64,000 bases of DNA from Streptomyces sp. MUM 203J (GCF_022414595.1 NZ_JADWYO010000021.1:1-64000), one strand, 5' to 3'; numbered from the stretch's first letter, positions 23,947 through 33,976 are shown. Program-made: numbers and translations. The notes: generated by a model not told the origin, from the sequence alone.

Positions 23947-25923
23947 GTGTCAGACGTCCGTGTGATCATCCAACGCGATTCCGAGCGGGAAGAGCGCGTG
24001 GTGACGACGGGCACTACCGCCGCCGACCTCTTCCCCGGCGAGCGCACCGTCGTCGCCGCCCGGGTGAACGGCGAGCTGAAGGACCTCGCGTACGAGCTCC
24101 GGGACGGCGAGACCGTCGAGGGCGTCGAGATCTCCTCCCAGGACGGTCTCGACATCCTGCGCCACTCCACCGCGCACGTCATGGCCCAGGCCGTCCAGGA
24201 ACTCTTCCCGGAGGCCAAGCTGGGCATCGGCCCGCCGATCAAGGACGGCTTCTACTACGACTTCGACGTGGAGAAGCCGTTCACCCCCGAGGACCTCAAG
24301 CGCATCGAGAAGAAGATGCAGGAGATCCAGAAGCGCGGCCAGCGCTTCTCCCGTCGGGTCACCACCGACGAGGCCGCCCGCGAGGAACTGGCGAACGAGC
24401 CGTACAAGCTGGAACTGATCGGCCTCAAGGGCTCGGCGTCGAGTGAGGACGGGGCGAACGTCGAGGTGGGCGGCGGCGAGCTGACCATCTACGACAACCT
24501 GGACGCGAAGACCGGCGAGCTGTGCTGGAAGGACCTGTGCAGGGGGCCGCACCTGCCCAGCACCCGGATCATCCCGGCGTTCAAGCTGATGCGCTCGGCC
24601 GCCGCGTACTGGCGCGGCAGCGAGAAGAACAAGCAGCTGCAGCGCGTCTACGGAACCGCCTGGCCGTCCAAGGACGAGCTGAAGGCGCACCTCGAATTCC
24701 TGGCCGAGGCCGAGAAGCGGGACCACCGCAAGCTGGGCGCCGAACTGGACCTCTTCTCGATCCCGGAGCAGATCGGCTCCGGCCTCGCGGTCTTCCACCC
24801 GCGCGGCGGCATCATCCGCCGGGTCATGGAGGACTACTCGAGGAAGCGGCACGAGGAGGAGGGCTACGAGTTCGTCTACAGCCCCCACGCGACCAAGGGG
24901 AAGCTGTTCGAGACCTCGGGCCACCTGGACTGGTACGCCGAGGGCATGTACCCGCCCATGCAGCTCGACGAGGGCGTGGACTACTACCTCAAGCCCATGA
25001 ACTGCCCGATGCACAACCTGATCTTCGACGCGCGGGGACGCTCGTACCGCGAGCTGCCGCTGCGGATGTTCGAGTTCGGGACGGTCTACCGGTACGAGAA
25101 GTCGGGCGTCGTGCACGGCCTGACCCGCGCCCGGGGCTTCACCCAGGACGACGCGCACATCTACTGCACCCGCGAGCAGATGGCGGAGGAGCTCGACAAG
25201 ACGCTCACCTTCGTCCTGAACCTGCTGCGTGACTACGGTCTGACCGACTTCTACCTGGAGCTGTCGACCAAGGACCCGGAGAAGTTCGTCGGCTCGGACG
25301 AGATCTGGGACGAGGCCACCGAGACCCTCCGCCAGGTGGCCGAGAAGCAGGGCCTGCCCCTCACCCCGGACCCGGGCGGCGCGGCCTTCTACGGCCCGAA
25401 GATCTCCGTCCAGACGAAGGACGCGATCGGCCGTTCCTGGCAGATGTCGACGATCCAGCTGGACTTCAACCTCCCGGAGCGTTTCGACCTGGAGTACACC
25501 GCTGCCGACGGCACCAAGCAGCGCCCGGTCATGATCCACCGAGCCCTGTTCGGCAGCATCGAGCGCTTCTTCGCCGTACTGCTGGAGCACTACGCGGGCG
25601 CCATGCCGCCGTGGCTGGCCCCGGTCCAGGCGGTCGGCATCCCGGTGGGCGACGCGCACGTCGCGTACCTCCAGGAGTTCGCCGCCGAAGCCAGGCGGAA
25701 GGGCCTGCGGGTCGAGGTGGACGCGTCCTCGGACCGGATGCAGAAGAAGATCCGGAACCAGCAGAAGCTGAAGGTCCCGTTCATGATCATCGTCGGTGAC
25801 GACGACATGAACGGCGGCACGGTGTCCTTCCGGTACCGCGACGGTTCGCAGAAGAACAACATTCCGCGTGATCTCGCGCTGCAGGAGATCGCCGACGCCG
25901 TCGAGCGCCGCGTCCAGGTGTGA
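23947..25923 (+). CDS. thrS: Threonyl-tRNA synthetase
   Basis: A 658-residue class II synthetase. In order it shows an N-terminal TGS domain, the editing domain with [16 protein letters not shown], and the catalytic core with MNCPMHN (zinc ligand Cys), [14 protein letters not shown] and [16 protein letters not shown]. The anticodon-binding domain is at the end ([11 protein letters not shown]). The length is typical. The GTG start has AGGAG upstream. A terminator follows. The leader is only 113 bases long and shows no T-box. Confidence 0.98.
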   Translation: MSDVRVIIQRDSEREERVVTTGTTAADLFPGERTVVAARVNGELKDLAYELRDGETVEGVEISSQDGLDILRHSTAHVMAQAVQELFPEAKLGIGPPIKDGFYYDFDVEKPFTPEDLKRIEKKMQEIQKRGQRFSRRVTTDEAAREELANEPYKLELIGLKGSASSEDGANVEVGGGELTIYDNLDAKTGELCWKDLCRGPHLPSTRIIPAFKLMRSAAAYWRGSEKNKQLQRVYGTAWPSKDELKAHLEFLAEAEKRDHRKLGAELDLFSIPEQIGSGLAVFHPRGGIIRRVMEDYSRKRHEEEGYEFVYSPHATKGKLFETSGHLDWYAEGMYPPMQLDEGVDYYLKPMNCPMHNLIFDARGRSYRELPLRMFEFGTVYRYEKSGVVHGLTRARGFTQDDAHIYCTREQMAEELDKTLTFVLNLLRDYGLTDFYLELSTKDPEKFVGSDEIWDEATETLRQVAEKQGLPLTPDPGGAAFYGPKISVQTKDAIGRSWQMSTIQLDFNLPERFDLEYTAADGTKQRPVMIHRALFGSIERFFAVLLEHYAGAMPPWLAPVQAVGIPVGDAHVAYLQEFAAEARRKGLRVEVDASSDRMQKKIRNQQKLKVPFMIIVGDDDMNGGTVSFRYRDGSQKNNIPRDLALQEIADAVERRVQV

Positions 25924-25950
25924 TGTCGTCTCCGCGCACGCGGGGCTGAC

Positions 25951-25991
25951 CGAGGGGGGGGCGGTACCCGGCCGGGTACCGCCCCCCCTCG
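25951..25991 (+). terminator. Terminator of thrS
   Basis: A nearly perfect palindrome of about 20 bp centred at 25971/25972, including GCGGTACCCGG/CCGGGTACCGC and the G-run/C-run flanks (one unpaired G), follows the stop by 27 bases. Confidence 0.8.
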
Positions 25992-26030
25992 GCGCGTCCG
26001 CAGGCTCCGTCAGCCCATATGCTGATCCGC

Positions 26031-26579
26031 ATGACGAATGAGCCCGAGCAGCAGATCGGAGTCGGGACGCCGGACGCGTTCCAGCGCCTGTGGACGCCCC
26101 ACCGGATGGCGTATATCCAAGGGGAGAACAAGCCCAGTGGCTCGGGCGCGGGCGACGGCTGCCCGTTCTGCACCATTCCGTCGAAGAGCGACGAGGACGG
26201 GCTGATCATCGCTCGGGGCGAGAGCGTCTACGCGGTGCTGAACCTGTACCCGTACAACGGCGGCCACTGCATGATCGTCCCGTTCCGGCATGTCGCCGAC
26301 TACACCGAACTGAACGATCCCGAGACCGCCGAGCTGGCCGTCTTCACCAAGCGGGCGATGAAGGCTCTGCGCAAGGCCTCCGGGGCCCACGGGTTCAACA
26401 TCGGCATGAACCAGGGTGCGGACGCCGGCGCCGGTATCGCCGCCCATCTGCATCAGCACATCGTTCCCCGCTGGGGCGGCGACACCAACTTCATGCCGGT
26501 CGTCGGCCACACCAAGGTCCTGCCGCAGCTCCTCGCCGACACCCGCCGGATGCTCGCGGAGGCATGGTCCGACGCCTAG
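26031..26579 (+). CDS. HIT-family nucleotide-binding hydrolase
   Basis: A 182-residue histidine-triad protein with a CPFC zinc motif near residue 45, LNLYPYNGGHCMIVPFRHV and the catalytic triad HLHQHIVPRW. HIT proteins of this branch are dinucleoside or AP4A-type phosphorylases/hydrolases. The gene order thrS-HIT is conserved in actinobacteria. No ribosome site precedes ATG 26031 or 26019; TATGCT seven bases before 26031 could be a -10 of a leaderless transcript. It ends two bases from the convergent membrane protein gene. Confidence 0.9.
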   Translation: MTNEPEQQIGVGTPDAFQRLWTPHRMAYIQGENKPSGSGAGDGCPFCTIPSKSDEDGLIIARGESVYAVLNLYPYNGGHCMIVPFRHVADYTELNDPETAELAVFTKRAMKALRKASGAHGFNIGMNQGADAGAGIAAHLHQHIVPRWGGDTNFMPVVGHTKVLPQLLADTRRMLAEAWSDA

Positions 26580-26581
26580 CC

Positions 26582-28204
26582 TCAGGCGTCGTACATGTCT
26601 GCCTTCTTCGGGGCCGGGTCGGCGGCGAAGCTGCTGCCGGCCATGGAGCTGGTGTCCACGCCGTGTTCCTCCAGGACCTTCACGGTCGCGGCGTGGACCG
26701 CGCGCATCACGGGAGTGGCCGCGCGGATCGCGTCGTCCGCCATGAAGCGGTGCTTCCAGGGGGCCTCGGCCCACACGTGGCGGAGGCCGAAGGGCTCGGG
26801 CAGTTCGAGTTTGCCGCCGAGGAAGTCCAGGACCGGGGGGAACCAGGTCAGGGGGGCGCGTACGGCGAGGCGTACGACCTCGTTGGTCTCGATCAACGGG
26901 AGCTTGATGTCCCGGGTCTCCCAGAAGCGGACCGTCTTGGCGACCGTCTTGGTCTTCGCGGCGGGTTTGCCGAGGAACAGGCCGTTCACCGGGCCGAGCG
27001 CGTGGCCGGAGACCTCGATGCGCAGGGTGTGGAGCAGGGAGGTGACCGTGACCAGCATGGTGAGGACGAGCTGGCCGTCCCAGAGAACGAACTGCACGCC
27101 CAGGTAGTGACGGTTGCCCTTGCCGAACTGGTTCTCGTTGCAGATGCGCTGGATCTCGTGCGGTTTCACCTGGTACGCGACGATGTTCTCGCCGTCGGGG
27201 CGGGCGACCTCCTTGGCGCCGTCACCGACGGGGACGACGATCCAGTGGTGCACGGACGGGGTGGGGAACCCGGTCTTCAGGGAGCCGCGTTCGAGGAGCT
27301 TGAGCTGGTCGTGGATGGGGCGTATGACGTCCCAGGTGCGGAAGGCGTGGATCTCCTGGCCGTCGCGGGGCTTCAGTTCCTCCGCGAGATGCCAGCCGCC
27401 CCATCGGGTGCCCATGCCGAGTATGCCGCGCGGCCCGGCGTAGAAGACGACGTTGGAGTGCTGTTCGGCGGTGAGCTTCTCCAGGTTCTGGCGGAGTTCC
27501 TCCGCGGCGGTCTCGCCGGGGGACTGGGGAACGGCTTCGGGGATCTTCGCGGCGACGCCGCCTCCGCTGAGCAGGCCCTCCCAGCGGGCCCGCAGGTCCT
27601 TGGCGGTCTTCTCGCAGACGTACTTGGCGAGGTACCAGCCGATGACCGGGGCGATCACCATGGCGCGCACATAGACCGACAGGAAGCCGGTGACCGGCAG
27701 TCTGACCAGGACGAGGACGCCGAGGACACCGGCGCCGAGGAGGAGCGCGGTGCTGACGAGCCCGGCGCGCTTGCCGTCGGCTCCGGACATGGAGCGGCGG
27801 AGCTGGAAGACGACGAGCCAGAGCAGCAGTCCGGGGAGGAAGGCCACTCCGAAGACGAGGGTGATGAGGGTGAGGCGGGTGTCTCGCTGTTTGCGGAGCC
27901 GGTTGGCGGCGAGGCAGTGTTCGACGACGGGCTGCGGGTCGGTGCCGAAGGACTGGATGACGGGACTGCGCCCGCCGCCGAGCATGCGGGTGGCGACGGC
28001 ACGGGAGTAGGCCTCACCCAGATTGGGCTCGAAGAGGCTGAACTTGCCCTTCTTGACTTTGGATTCGTACCAGTCGTTGTTGGCCTTGAGGATGTCTTCG
28101 AGCGGGCTGTCCCGGTACGCGGCGGAGGCCAGGGCGTTGGTGGCCACCGTCTGTCCGGCAGAGCCCGCGAGCGGGACCTGAGCCCCGGGGCCGAAACTGT
28201 CCAT
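26582..28204 (-). CDS. Conserved streptomycete membrane protein, unknown function
   Basis: A 540-residue protein. It begins with a soluble segment (about 1-90; SPLEDILKANNDWYESKVKKG), then three or four membrane helices at about 105-200, a cytoplasmic domain of about 180 residues and another hydrophobic pair near 350-390. A soluble C-terminus rich in Trp and acidic residues follows. I recognise no catalytic motif. The start may be ATG 28204 or 28222. It sits downstream of EF-G2 on the same strand but a hairpin separates them. The HIT-pgsA neighbourhood in mycobacteria lacks it, so it looks like a streptomycete insertion. Confidence 0.75.
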   Translation of the reverse strand: MDSFGPGAQVPLAGSAGQTVATNALASAAYRDSPLEDILKANNDWYESKVKKGKFSLFEPNLGEAYSRAVATRMLGGGRSPVIQSFGTDPQPVVEHCLAANRLRKQRDTRLTLITLVFGVAFLPGLLLWLVVFQLRRSMSGADGKRAGLVSTALLLGAGVLGVLVLVRLPVTGFLSVYVRAMVIAPVIGWYLAKYVCEKTAKDLRARWEGLLSGGGVAAKIPEAVPQSPGETAAEELRQNLEKLTAEQHSNVVFYAGPRGILGMGTRWGGWHLAEELKPRDGQEIHAFRTWDVIRPIHDQLKLLERGSLKTGFPTPSVHHWIVVPVGDGAKEVARPDGENIVAYQVKPHEIQRICNENQFGKGNRHYLGVQFVLWDGQLVLTMLVTVTSLLHTLRIEVSGHALGPVNGLFLGKPAAKTKTVAKTVRFWETRDIKLPLIETNEVVRLAVRAPLTWFPPVLDFLGGKLELPEPFGLRHVWAEAPWKHRFMADDAIRAATPVMRAVHAATVKVLEEHGVDTSSMAGSSFAADPAPKKADMYDA

Positions 28205-28350
28205 TGTCACTGCCGCCCCCATCGACGCCTGTGCCGCATGCTGAGTCCCCGCACTGCGGCCTTCCCAACTCGGCGCTGTCGCACACCTTCTGAGCTGGGC
28301 ACTACAGCCTATCGGGGACGTATGCCCCGCGTCAGGGCCTGTGGACAACG

Positions 28351-28395
28351 GCCGGATCCGCCTGCCGGGCAGAGGAGTTGGCGGGCGGATCCGGC
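28351..28395 (-). terminator. Hairpin downstream of EF-G2
   Basis: Perfect 12-base arms (28351-28362 with 28384-28395) and a 21-base loop lie 24 bases after the EF-G2 stop on the minus strand. Confidence 0.6.
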
Positions 28396-28418
28396 GGGGC
28401 CGCAGTGGCCGCGGTGAG

Positions 28419-30623
28419 TCAGGAGGCGTCGGACTCCGCGCGGATCCTCTCCGCGAGGTGCGGAGGCATGGCCTCGTGGCGGGTGTAGGTGCGCTGGAAA
28501 CGGCCGGTGCCGTGGGAGAGGGAGCGCAGTTCGATGGCGTACCGGTCGATCTCGATCTCGGGGACGTCGGCGCGGACGAGGGTCTGGCCGGGTCCTGCCT
28601 GCTCGGTGCCGACGACACGGCCGCGGCGGCCCGAGAGGTCGCTCATGACGGGGCCGACGTACGCGTCGGGGATGAGGACGCGGACTTCCGCGACGGGTTC
28701 GAGGAGCTGGACGGGGGTGTCGGCGGCGGCTTCGCGGAGGGCGAGGGCGCCGGCGGTCTGGAAGGCGGCGTCGGAGGAGTCGACGGAGTGGGCCTTGCCG
28801 TCGCGGAGGGTGACGCGGATGTCGACCAGGGGGTATCCGGTGGAGACGCCGCGGGCGGCCTGGGCGCGTACGCCCTTCTCGACGGAGGGGATGAACTGGC
28901 GGGGGACGGCGCCGCCGACGACCTTGTCGACGAACTCGATGCCGGAGCCCTGGGGGAGGGGTTCCACGTCGATCTCGCAGATGGCGTACTGGCCGTGGCC
29001 CCCGGACTGCTTGACGTGCCGGCCGCGTGCGGCGGCCTTGTCTCCGAAGGTCTCCCGGAGGGCGACCTTGTGGGCGACGGTGTCGACCTGGACGCCGTAG
29101 CGGCTGCGGAGGCGTTCGAGGGCGACTTCCATGTGCGCCTCGCCGAGGCACCAGAGGACGATCTGGCGGGTGTCCTGGTTCTGTTCGAGCCGCATGGTGG
29201 GATCTTCGGCGGCGAGTCGGGCCAGGCCTTGGGAGAGGCGGTCCTCGTCGGCCTTGCTGTGGGCGCGGATGGCGACGGGGAGGAGCGGATCGGGCATGGA
29301 CCAGGGCTCCATGAGGAGCGGGTCGTCCTTGGCGGAGAGGGTGTCGCCGGTCTCGGCGCGGGTGAGTTTGGCGACACAGGCGAGGTCGCCCGCGATGCAG
29401 TGGTTCATCTGGCGCTGCTGCTTGCCGAAGGGGCCGAAGAGCGCACCGATGCGTTCGTCGACGTCGTGGTCCTCGTGCCCGCGGTCGGTGAGACCGTGCC
29501 CGGAGACGTGGACGGTGTCGTCGGGGCGGAGGGTGCCGGAGAACACGCGGACCAGGGAGATGCGGCCGACGTAGGGGTCGGAGGTGGTCTTGACGACTTC
29601 GGCGGCGAGGGGGCCGGCGGGGTCGCAGGTGAGGGCGGGCCGCGGTGTTCCCTGGGGGGTGGTGACGTCGGGTGCGGGGTGTTCGAGAGGGGTGGGGAAG
29701 CCGCGGGTGATGAGGTCGAGGAGTTCGACGGTGCCGAGGCCCTGCGTGGCGCCGTCGGCTGCGGGGGCGGCGGCGAGAACGGGGTGGAAGGTACCGCGGG
29801 CGACTGCCTTCTCCAGGTCGTCGATGAGGGTCTTGAGGTCGATGTCCTCGCCGCCGAGGTAGCGGTCCATGAGGGTCTCGTCCTCGCTTTCCGCGATGAT
29901 CCCTTCGATGAGGCGGTTGCGGGCGTCCTGGATAAGGGGGATCTGCGAGTCGTCGGGCGGGTTCTCCTTTCGTTCGCCGGTGGAGTAGTCGAAGATCTTC
30001 TGGCTGAGCAGGCCGACGAGGCCGGTGGCGGGGGCGTGTCCGTCGGCGGCTTCGGGACCGAGGACGGGCAGATAGAGGGGCAGGACGGCGTCGGGGTCGT
30101 CGCCGCCGAAGATCTCGGCGCAGATCTGTGTGAGTTGTCCGAAGTCGGTGCGGGCGGTGTCGAGGTGGGTGACGACGATGGCGCGGGGCATGCCGACGGC
30201 GGCGCATTCGTCCCAGACGAGCCGGGTGGAGCCGGCGACGGCGTCGGCTTCCTGGGCGGCGGAGACGACGAAGAGGGCGGCGTCGGCGGCGCGGAGTCCG
30301 GCGCGGAGCTCTCCTACGAAGTCGGCGTAGCCGGGGGCGTCGAGGAGGTTGATCTTGCAGCCGTCCCAGGAGAGGGGAACGAGGGAGAGCTGGACGGAGC
30401 GCCGTTGCCGGTGCTCGATCTCGTCGTGGTCGGAGAGGCTGGTGCCGTCCTCGACGCGTCCGGCGCGGTTGACGGCACCCGCGGTGAGGGCGAGGGCCTC
30501 GACGAGGGTGGTCTTGCCTGCTCCGCTGTGGCCGACCAGCACCACGTTTCTGATGGATGAGGGCTGGTCGGCCGCTACTGCCCTGCCGGCGGCCCCGGGA
30601 TGGGTGTTCGCCTTGTCGCCCAT
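28419..30623 (-). CDS. Elongation factor G-like paralogue EF-G2 with altered GTPase motifs
   Basis: A 734-residue translational GTPase paralogue with all five EF-G domains. The P-loop GHSGAGKT (31-38) is normal. Switch I RGIT is replaced by RRSV (74-77), the G3 motif DTPGH is DAPGY (95-99, losing the catalytic His) and NKMD is THLD (152-155). The C-terminal domains keep VGPVMSDLSGRRGRV. Actinobacterial EF-G2 proteins of this kind are known, and the M. smegmatis one is reported to bind nucleotide without ribosome-stimulated hydrolysis. The ATG at 30623 is fixed by GGGAGG seven bases upstream. It is unlikely to replace the main EF-G. Confidence 0.9.
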   Translation of the reverse strand: MGDKANTHPGAAGRAVAADQPSSIRNVVLVGHSGAGKTTLVEALALTAGAVNRAGRVEDGTSLSDHDEIEHRQRRSVQLSLVPLSWDGCKINLLDAPGYADFVGELRAGLRAADAALFVVSAAQEADAVAGSTRLVWDECAAVGMPRAIVVTHLDTARTDFGQLTQICAEIFGGDDPDAVLPLYLPVLGPEAADGHAPATGLVGLLSQKIFDYSTGERKENPPDDSQIPLIQDARNRLIEGIIAESEDETLMDRYLGGEDIDLKTLIDDLEKAVARGTFHPVLAAAPAADGATQGLGTVELLDLITRGFPTPLEHPAPDVTTPQGTPRPALTCDPAGPLAAEVVKTTSDPYVGRISLVRVFSGTLRPDDTVHVSGHGLTDRGHEDHDVDERIGALFGPFGKQQRQMNHCIAGDLACVAKLTRAETGDTLSAKDDPLLMEPWSMPDPLLPVAIRAHSKADEDRLSQGLARLAAEDPTMRLEQNQDTRQIVLWCLGEAHMEVALERLRSRYGVQVDTVAHKVALRETFGDKAAARGRHVKQSGGHGQYAICEIDVEPLPQGSGIEFVDKVVGGAVPRQFIPSVEKGVRAQAARGVSTGYPLVDIRVTLRDGKAHSVDSSDAAFQTAGALALREAAADTPVQLLEPVAEVRVLIPDAYVGPVMSDLSGRRGRVVGTEQAGPGQTLVRADVPEIEIDRYAIELRSLSHGTGRFQRTYTRHEAMPPHLAERIRAESDAS

Positions 30624-30935
30624 GGTTCTGCCTCCCGATCGCTGGTGCACGGTGAGGTGGGGGCGCGGGCACGGGGAGCGGCGTGTGTGGGCATGGGCCC
30701 CAGCCCGGTCGGGCGGCTCCGTCGGTGCCCGCGGTCGTTCTTCGAGCTTTCCACTGTGTCGGGGCCGCGTCCATACGGCGGACATCGGCCGATGCGGGAG
30801 GGGTGGTACGGGGGTGCGTCGGGAGCCCCCCGGGTGTCGTGCGGGTGCCCGCGGGTGTGGCGGGGCGGTGCGTGGCTACGATGGGCGCGCCGGTGGCCGT
30901 AGGGGCCGCTCGGCCACCGACCTCTCGGGAAGGCC
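30624..30935. other. 312-bp divergent region between EF-G2 and pgsA
   Basis: It should carry the promoters of both genes. TACGAT near 30878 could be a -10 for pgsA without a clear -35. I see no coding frame with good codon bias and no long inverted repeat. Confidence 0.4.
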
Positions 30936-31664
30936 ATGCTGAACAAGTACGCGCGTGCGTTCTTCACGCGTGTTCTCACGCCGTTCGCCGCGTTTCTGCT
31001 CCGCCGGGGGGTGAGTCCCGATGTGGTGACCCTGGTCGGAACGGCCGGGGTGGTGGCGGGTGCGCTGGTGTTCTTCCCGCGCGGTGAGTTCTTCTGGGGC
31101 ACGATCGTCATCACGCTGTTCGTGTTCTCCGACCTGGTGGACGGGAACATGGCCCGTCAGGCGGGGGTCTCCAGCAGGTGGGGGGCGTTCCTGGACTCGA
31201 CGCTCGACCGGGTCGCGGACGGCGCGATCTTCGGCGGGTTCGCGCTCTGGTACGCGGGCGGCGGGAACGACAACGTGCTGTGCGCGGTGTCGATCTTCTG
31301 TCTCGCGAGTGGCCAGGTGGTGTCGTACACGAAGGCGCGCGGCGAGTCGATCGGGCTGCCGGTGGCGGTGAACGGGCTGGTCGAGCGGGCGGAGCGGCTG
31401 GTGGTGTCGCTGGTCGCGGCCGGCTTCGCGGGGCTGCACAAGTTCGGCGTGCCGGGGATCGACGTGCTGCTGCCGATCGCCCTGTGGGTGGTGGCGGTGG
31501 GCAGTCTGGTGACGCTGGTGCAGCGGATGGTGACGGTCCGCCGCGAGGCGGCGGAGGCGGATGCGGCCGCGGCCGCGGCGGCCACCGGTACCGGTGGCAC
31601 GGGTGAGCCCGGTGGGGGTACCCCGGGCGGGGGGAGTACGAGGGGGAGTGAGGCCACGTCATGA
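30936..31664 (+). CDS. pgsA: Phosphatidylinositol phosphate synthase (CDP-alcohol phosphatidyltransferase)
   Basis: A 242-residue membrane enzyme with the CDP-alcohol signature in DLVDGNMARQAG...FLDSTLDRVAD: the four Asp residues that bind two metals are present. In actinobacteria the copy next to the acyltransferase and PimA makes phosphatidylinositol phosphate from CDP-diacylglycerol and inositol phosphate. There are about six membrane helices. The last 35 residues are a Gly/Ala/Thr-rich tail. The ATG follows GGGAAGG. The stop overlaps the next start in ATGA. Confidence 0.92.
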   Translation: MLNKYARAFFTRVLTPFAAFLLRRGVSPDVVTLVGTAGVVAGALVFFPRGEFFWGTIVITLFVFSDLVDGNMARQAGVSSRWGAFLDSTLDRVADGAIFGGFALWYAGGGNDNVLCAVSIFCLASGQVVSYTKARGESIGLPVAVNGLVERAERLVVSLVAAGFAGLHKFGVPGIDVLLPIALWVVAVGSLVTLVQRMVTVRREAAEADAAAAAAATGTGGTGEPGGGTPGGGSTRGSEATS

Positions 31665-32620
31665 GCCGGGCGCGTGAGCGGTTGACCGACGGTCTGTACG
31701 GGCTGGGCTGGGGCACGGTGAAGAAGCTGCCCGAGCCGGTCGCGGTGGGCCTGGGCCGGAGGATCGCGGATACGGCGTGGAAGCGGCGCGGCAAGGGGGT
31801 GCTGCGGCTGGAGTCGAACCTCGCGCGCGTGGTGCCGGATGCCTCGCCGGAGCGGCTCGCGGAGCTGTCGCGGGCCGGGATGCGCTCGTACATGCGGTAC
31901 TGGATGGAGTCGTTCCGGCTGCCGGCGTGGAGCCGGGAGCGGGTGAGCGGCGGCTTCGATCCGAAGGACCTGCACCATCTGACGGACGGGCTGGCCAGCG
32001 GCCGGGGCGTGGTACTGGCGCTGCCGCATCTGGCGAACTGGGATCTTGCCGGGGTGTGGGTCACCCGCGCGTTGGGCGTGCCGTTCACGACCGTCGCGGA
32101 GCGGCTGAAGCCGGAGACGCTGTACGACCGGTTCGTGGCGTACCGGGAGTCGCTCGGCATGGAGGTGCTGCCGCACACGGGCGGGGCGGCGTTCGGGACG
32201 CTGGCGCGGCGGCTGCGGTCGGGCGGGCTGGTGTGTCTGGTCGCCGACCGGGACCTGTCGTCGTCGGGCGTGGAGGTCGACTTCTTCGGGGAGAAGGCGC
32301 GGATGCCCGCCGGTCCGGCGCTGCTGGCGCAGCAGACCGGGGCGCTGCTGCTGCCCGTGACGCTGTGGTACGACGACACGCCGGTGATGAAGGGGCGGGT
32401 GCATCCGCCGGTCGGGGTGCCGGAGTCAGGCAGCCGGGCGGAACGGACGTCTGTGATGACGCAGGAGCTGGCGGACGCCTTCGCCGGCGGCATCGCGGAG
32501 CACCCGGAGGACTGGCACATGCTGCAGCGGTTGTGGCTGAAGGATCTGGAGCCCGGCAGGACGGCTCCTCGGCGGACCGGTACGGGGCCCGGGACGCGGC
32601 CTGAGACGGGGACGATGTGA
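31661..32620 (+). CDS. patA: Phosphatidylinositol mannoside acyltransferase
   Basis: A 319-residue membrane-surface acyltransferase of the LpxL/PatA type. It has the HxxxxD catalytic motif in LPHLANWDLAG and the downstream VADRDLSSSGVEVDFFGEKA region that binds the acyl donor. In mycobacteria PatA adds a fatty acid to the mannose of PIM1. Both ends overlap their neighbours by four bases (ATGA and GTGA), so pgsA-patA-pimA are translated as one unit. Confidence 0.9.
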   Translation: MSRARERLTDGLYGLGWGTVKKLPEPVAVGLGRRIADTAWKRRGKGVLRLESNLARVVPDASPERLAELSRAGMRSYMRYWMESFRLPAWSRERVSGGFDPKDLHHLTDGLASGRGVVLALPHLANWDLAGVWVTRALGVPFTTVAERLKPETLYDRFVAYRESLGMEVLPHTGGAAFGTLARRLRSGGLVCLVADRDLSSSGVEVDFFGEKARMPAGPALLAQQTGALLLPVTLWYDDTPVMKGRVHPPVGVPESGSRAERTSVMTQELADAFAGGIAEHPEDWHMLQRLWLKDLEPGRTAPRRTGTGPGTRPETGTM

Positions 32621-33780
32621 GGATCGGCATCGTCTGCCCGTACGCGTGGGACGTGCCGGGCGGCGTCCAGTTCCATATCCGCGACCTGGCCGAGCACCTG
32701 ATCCGGCTCGGGCACGAGGTGTCGGTGCTGGCGCCGTCCGACGACGAGACGCCGCTGCCGCCCTACGTGGTGTCGGCGGGGCGCGCGGTTCCGGTCCCGT
32801 ACAACGGGTCGGTGGCCCGGCTGAACTTCGGTTTCCTGTCGGCGGCGCGGGTCCGGCGGTGGCTGCACGACGGCACCTTCGATGTGATCCACATCCATGA
32901 GCCGATGTCGCCGTCGCTGGGGCTGCTGGCGTGCTGGGCGGCGCAGGGGCCGATCGTGGCGACCTTCCACACGTCGAACCCGCGCTCGCGGGCGATGATC
33001 GCCGCGTACCCGATTCTCCAGCCCGCGCTGGAGAAGGTGAGTGCGCGGATCGCGGTGAGCGAGTACGCGCGGCGGACGCTGGTGGAGCATCTGGGCGGGG
33101 ACGCGGTGGTCATCCCGAACGGCGTGGACGTGGAGTTCTTCGCGCGGGCCGAGCCGAAGGAGGCGTGGCAGGGGGAGACGCTCGGGTTCATCGGGCGGAT
33201 CGACGAGCCGCGCAAGGGGCTGCCGGTGCTGATGCGGGCGCTGCCGAGGATCTTCGCGGCACGGCCGGGTGCGCGGCTGCTGGTGGCGGGGCGCGGCGAC
33301 GCGAAGGAGGCCGTGGCGTCGCTGCCGCCGGAGCTTCGGGAGCGGGTGGAGTTCCTCGGCATGGTGAGCGACGAGGACAAGGCGCGGCTGCTGCGCAGCG
33401 TCGATGTGTACGTGGCGCCGAACACGGGCGGGGAGAGCTTCGGGATCATCCTCGTGGAGGCGCTGTCGGCCGGCGCACCGGTGCTGGCGAGCGATCTGGA
33501 CGCGTTCGCGCAGGTGCTGGACCAGGGCGGGGCGGGCGAGCTGTTCGCGAACGAGGACGCGGACGCGCTGGCCGACGCGGCGATCCGGCTGCTGGGCTAC
33601 CCGGCGCGGCGTGAGGAGCTGCGGGCGCGGGGGAGCGCGCACGTCCGGCGGTTCGACTGGTCGGCCGTGGGCGCGGACATCCTGGCCGTGTACGAGACGG
33701 TGACGGACGGGGCGGCGTCCGTGGCGACGGACGAGCGGGCGACGGGGTTGCGGGCCCGGTGGGGGCTGGCACGGGAGTAG
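32617..33780 (+). CDS. pimA: Phosphatidylinositol alpha-mannosyltransferase PimA
   Basis: A 387-residue GT-B, GT4-family glycosyltransferase. It shows MRIGIVCPYAWDVPGGVQFH, VIHIHEPMSPS, the GDP-mannose site LGFIGRIDEPRKGLPVL and NTGGESFGIILVEALSAG with the EX7E motif. It transfers the first mannose to phosphatidylinositol at the inner leaflet. The GTG start overlaps the patA stop. The presence of a complete PIM head operon shows this organism makes mannosylated phosphatidylinositols. Confidence 0.95.
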   Translation: MRIGIVCPYAWDVPGGVQFHIRDLAEHLIRLGHEVSVLAPSDDETPLPPYVVSAGRAVPVPYNGSVARLNFGFLSAARVRRWLHDGTFDVIHIHEPMSPSLGLLACWAAQGPIVATFHTSNPRSRAMIAAYPILQPALEKVSARIAVSEYARRTLVEHLGGDAVVIPNGVDVEFFARAEPKEAWQGETLGFIGRIDEPRKGLPVLMRALPRIFAARPGARLLVAGRGDAKEAVASLPPELRERVEFLGMVSDEDKARLLRSVDVYVAPNTGGESFGIILVEALSAGAPVLASDLDAFAQVLDQGGAGELFANEDADALADAAIRLLGYPARREELRARGSAHVRRFDWSAVGADILAVYETVTDGAASVATDERATGLRARWGLARE

Positions 33781-33922
33781 CGGCCGGCTGGGAGAGGCAC
33801 CGGTGCGGGCCTTCCCCGGCCCCGCCCCTTCCCGGCTGTGCCGGTGTCCGGCTCCGCCGGGCGGCGGGCCGCGCTTCCCGGCCCCCGCTGCCGCCTCCCC
33901 GGAGGGGTGTGCCCGGCAGGGA

Positions 33923-33947
33923 GCCCGCCCCCGGGCACCGGGCGGGC
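33923..33947 (+). terminator. Hairpin downstream of pimA
   Basis: Arms GCCCGCCC (33923-33930) and GGGCGGGC (33940-33947) with a nine-base loop lie 140 bases after the pimA stop. Confidence 0.45.
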
Positions 33948-33976
33948 CGGGTTCCGGGGCCCGATAGCCTTCCGGC

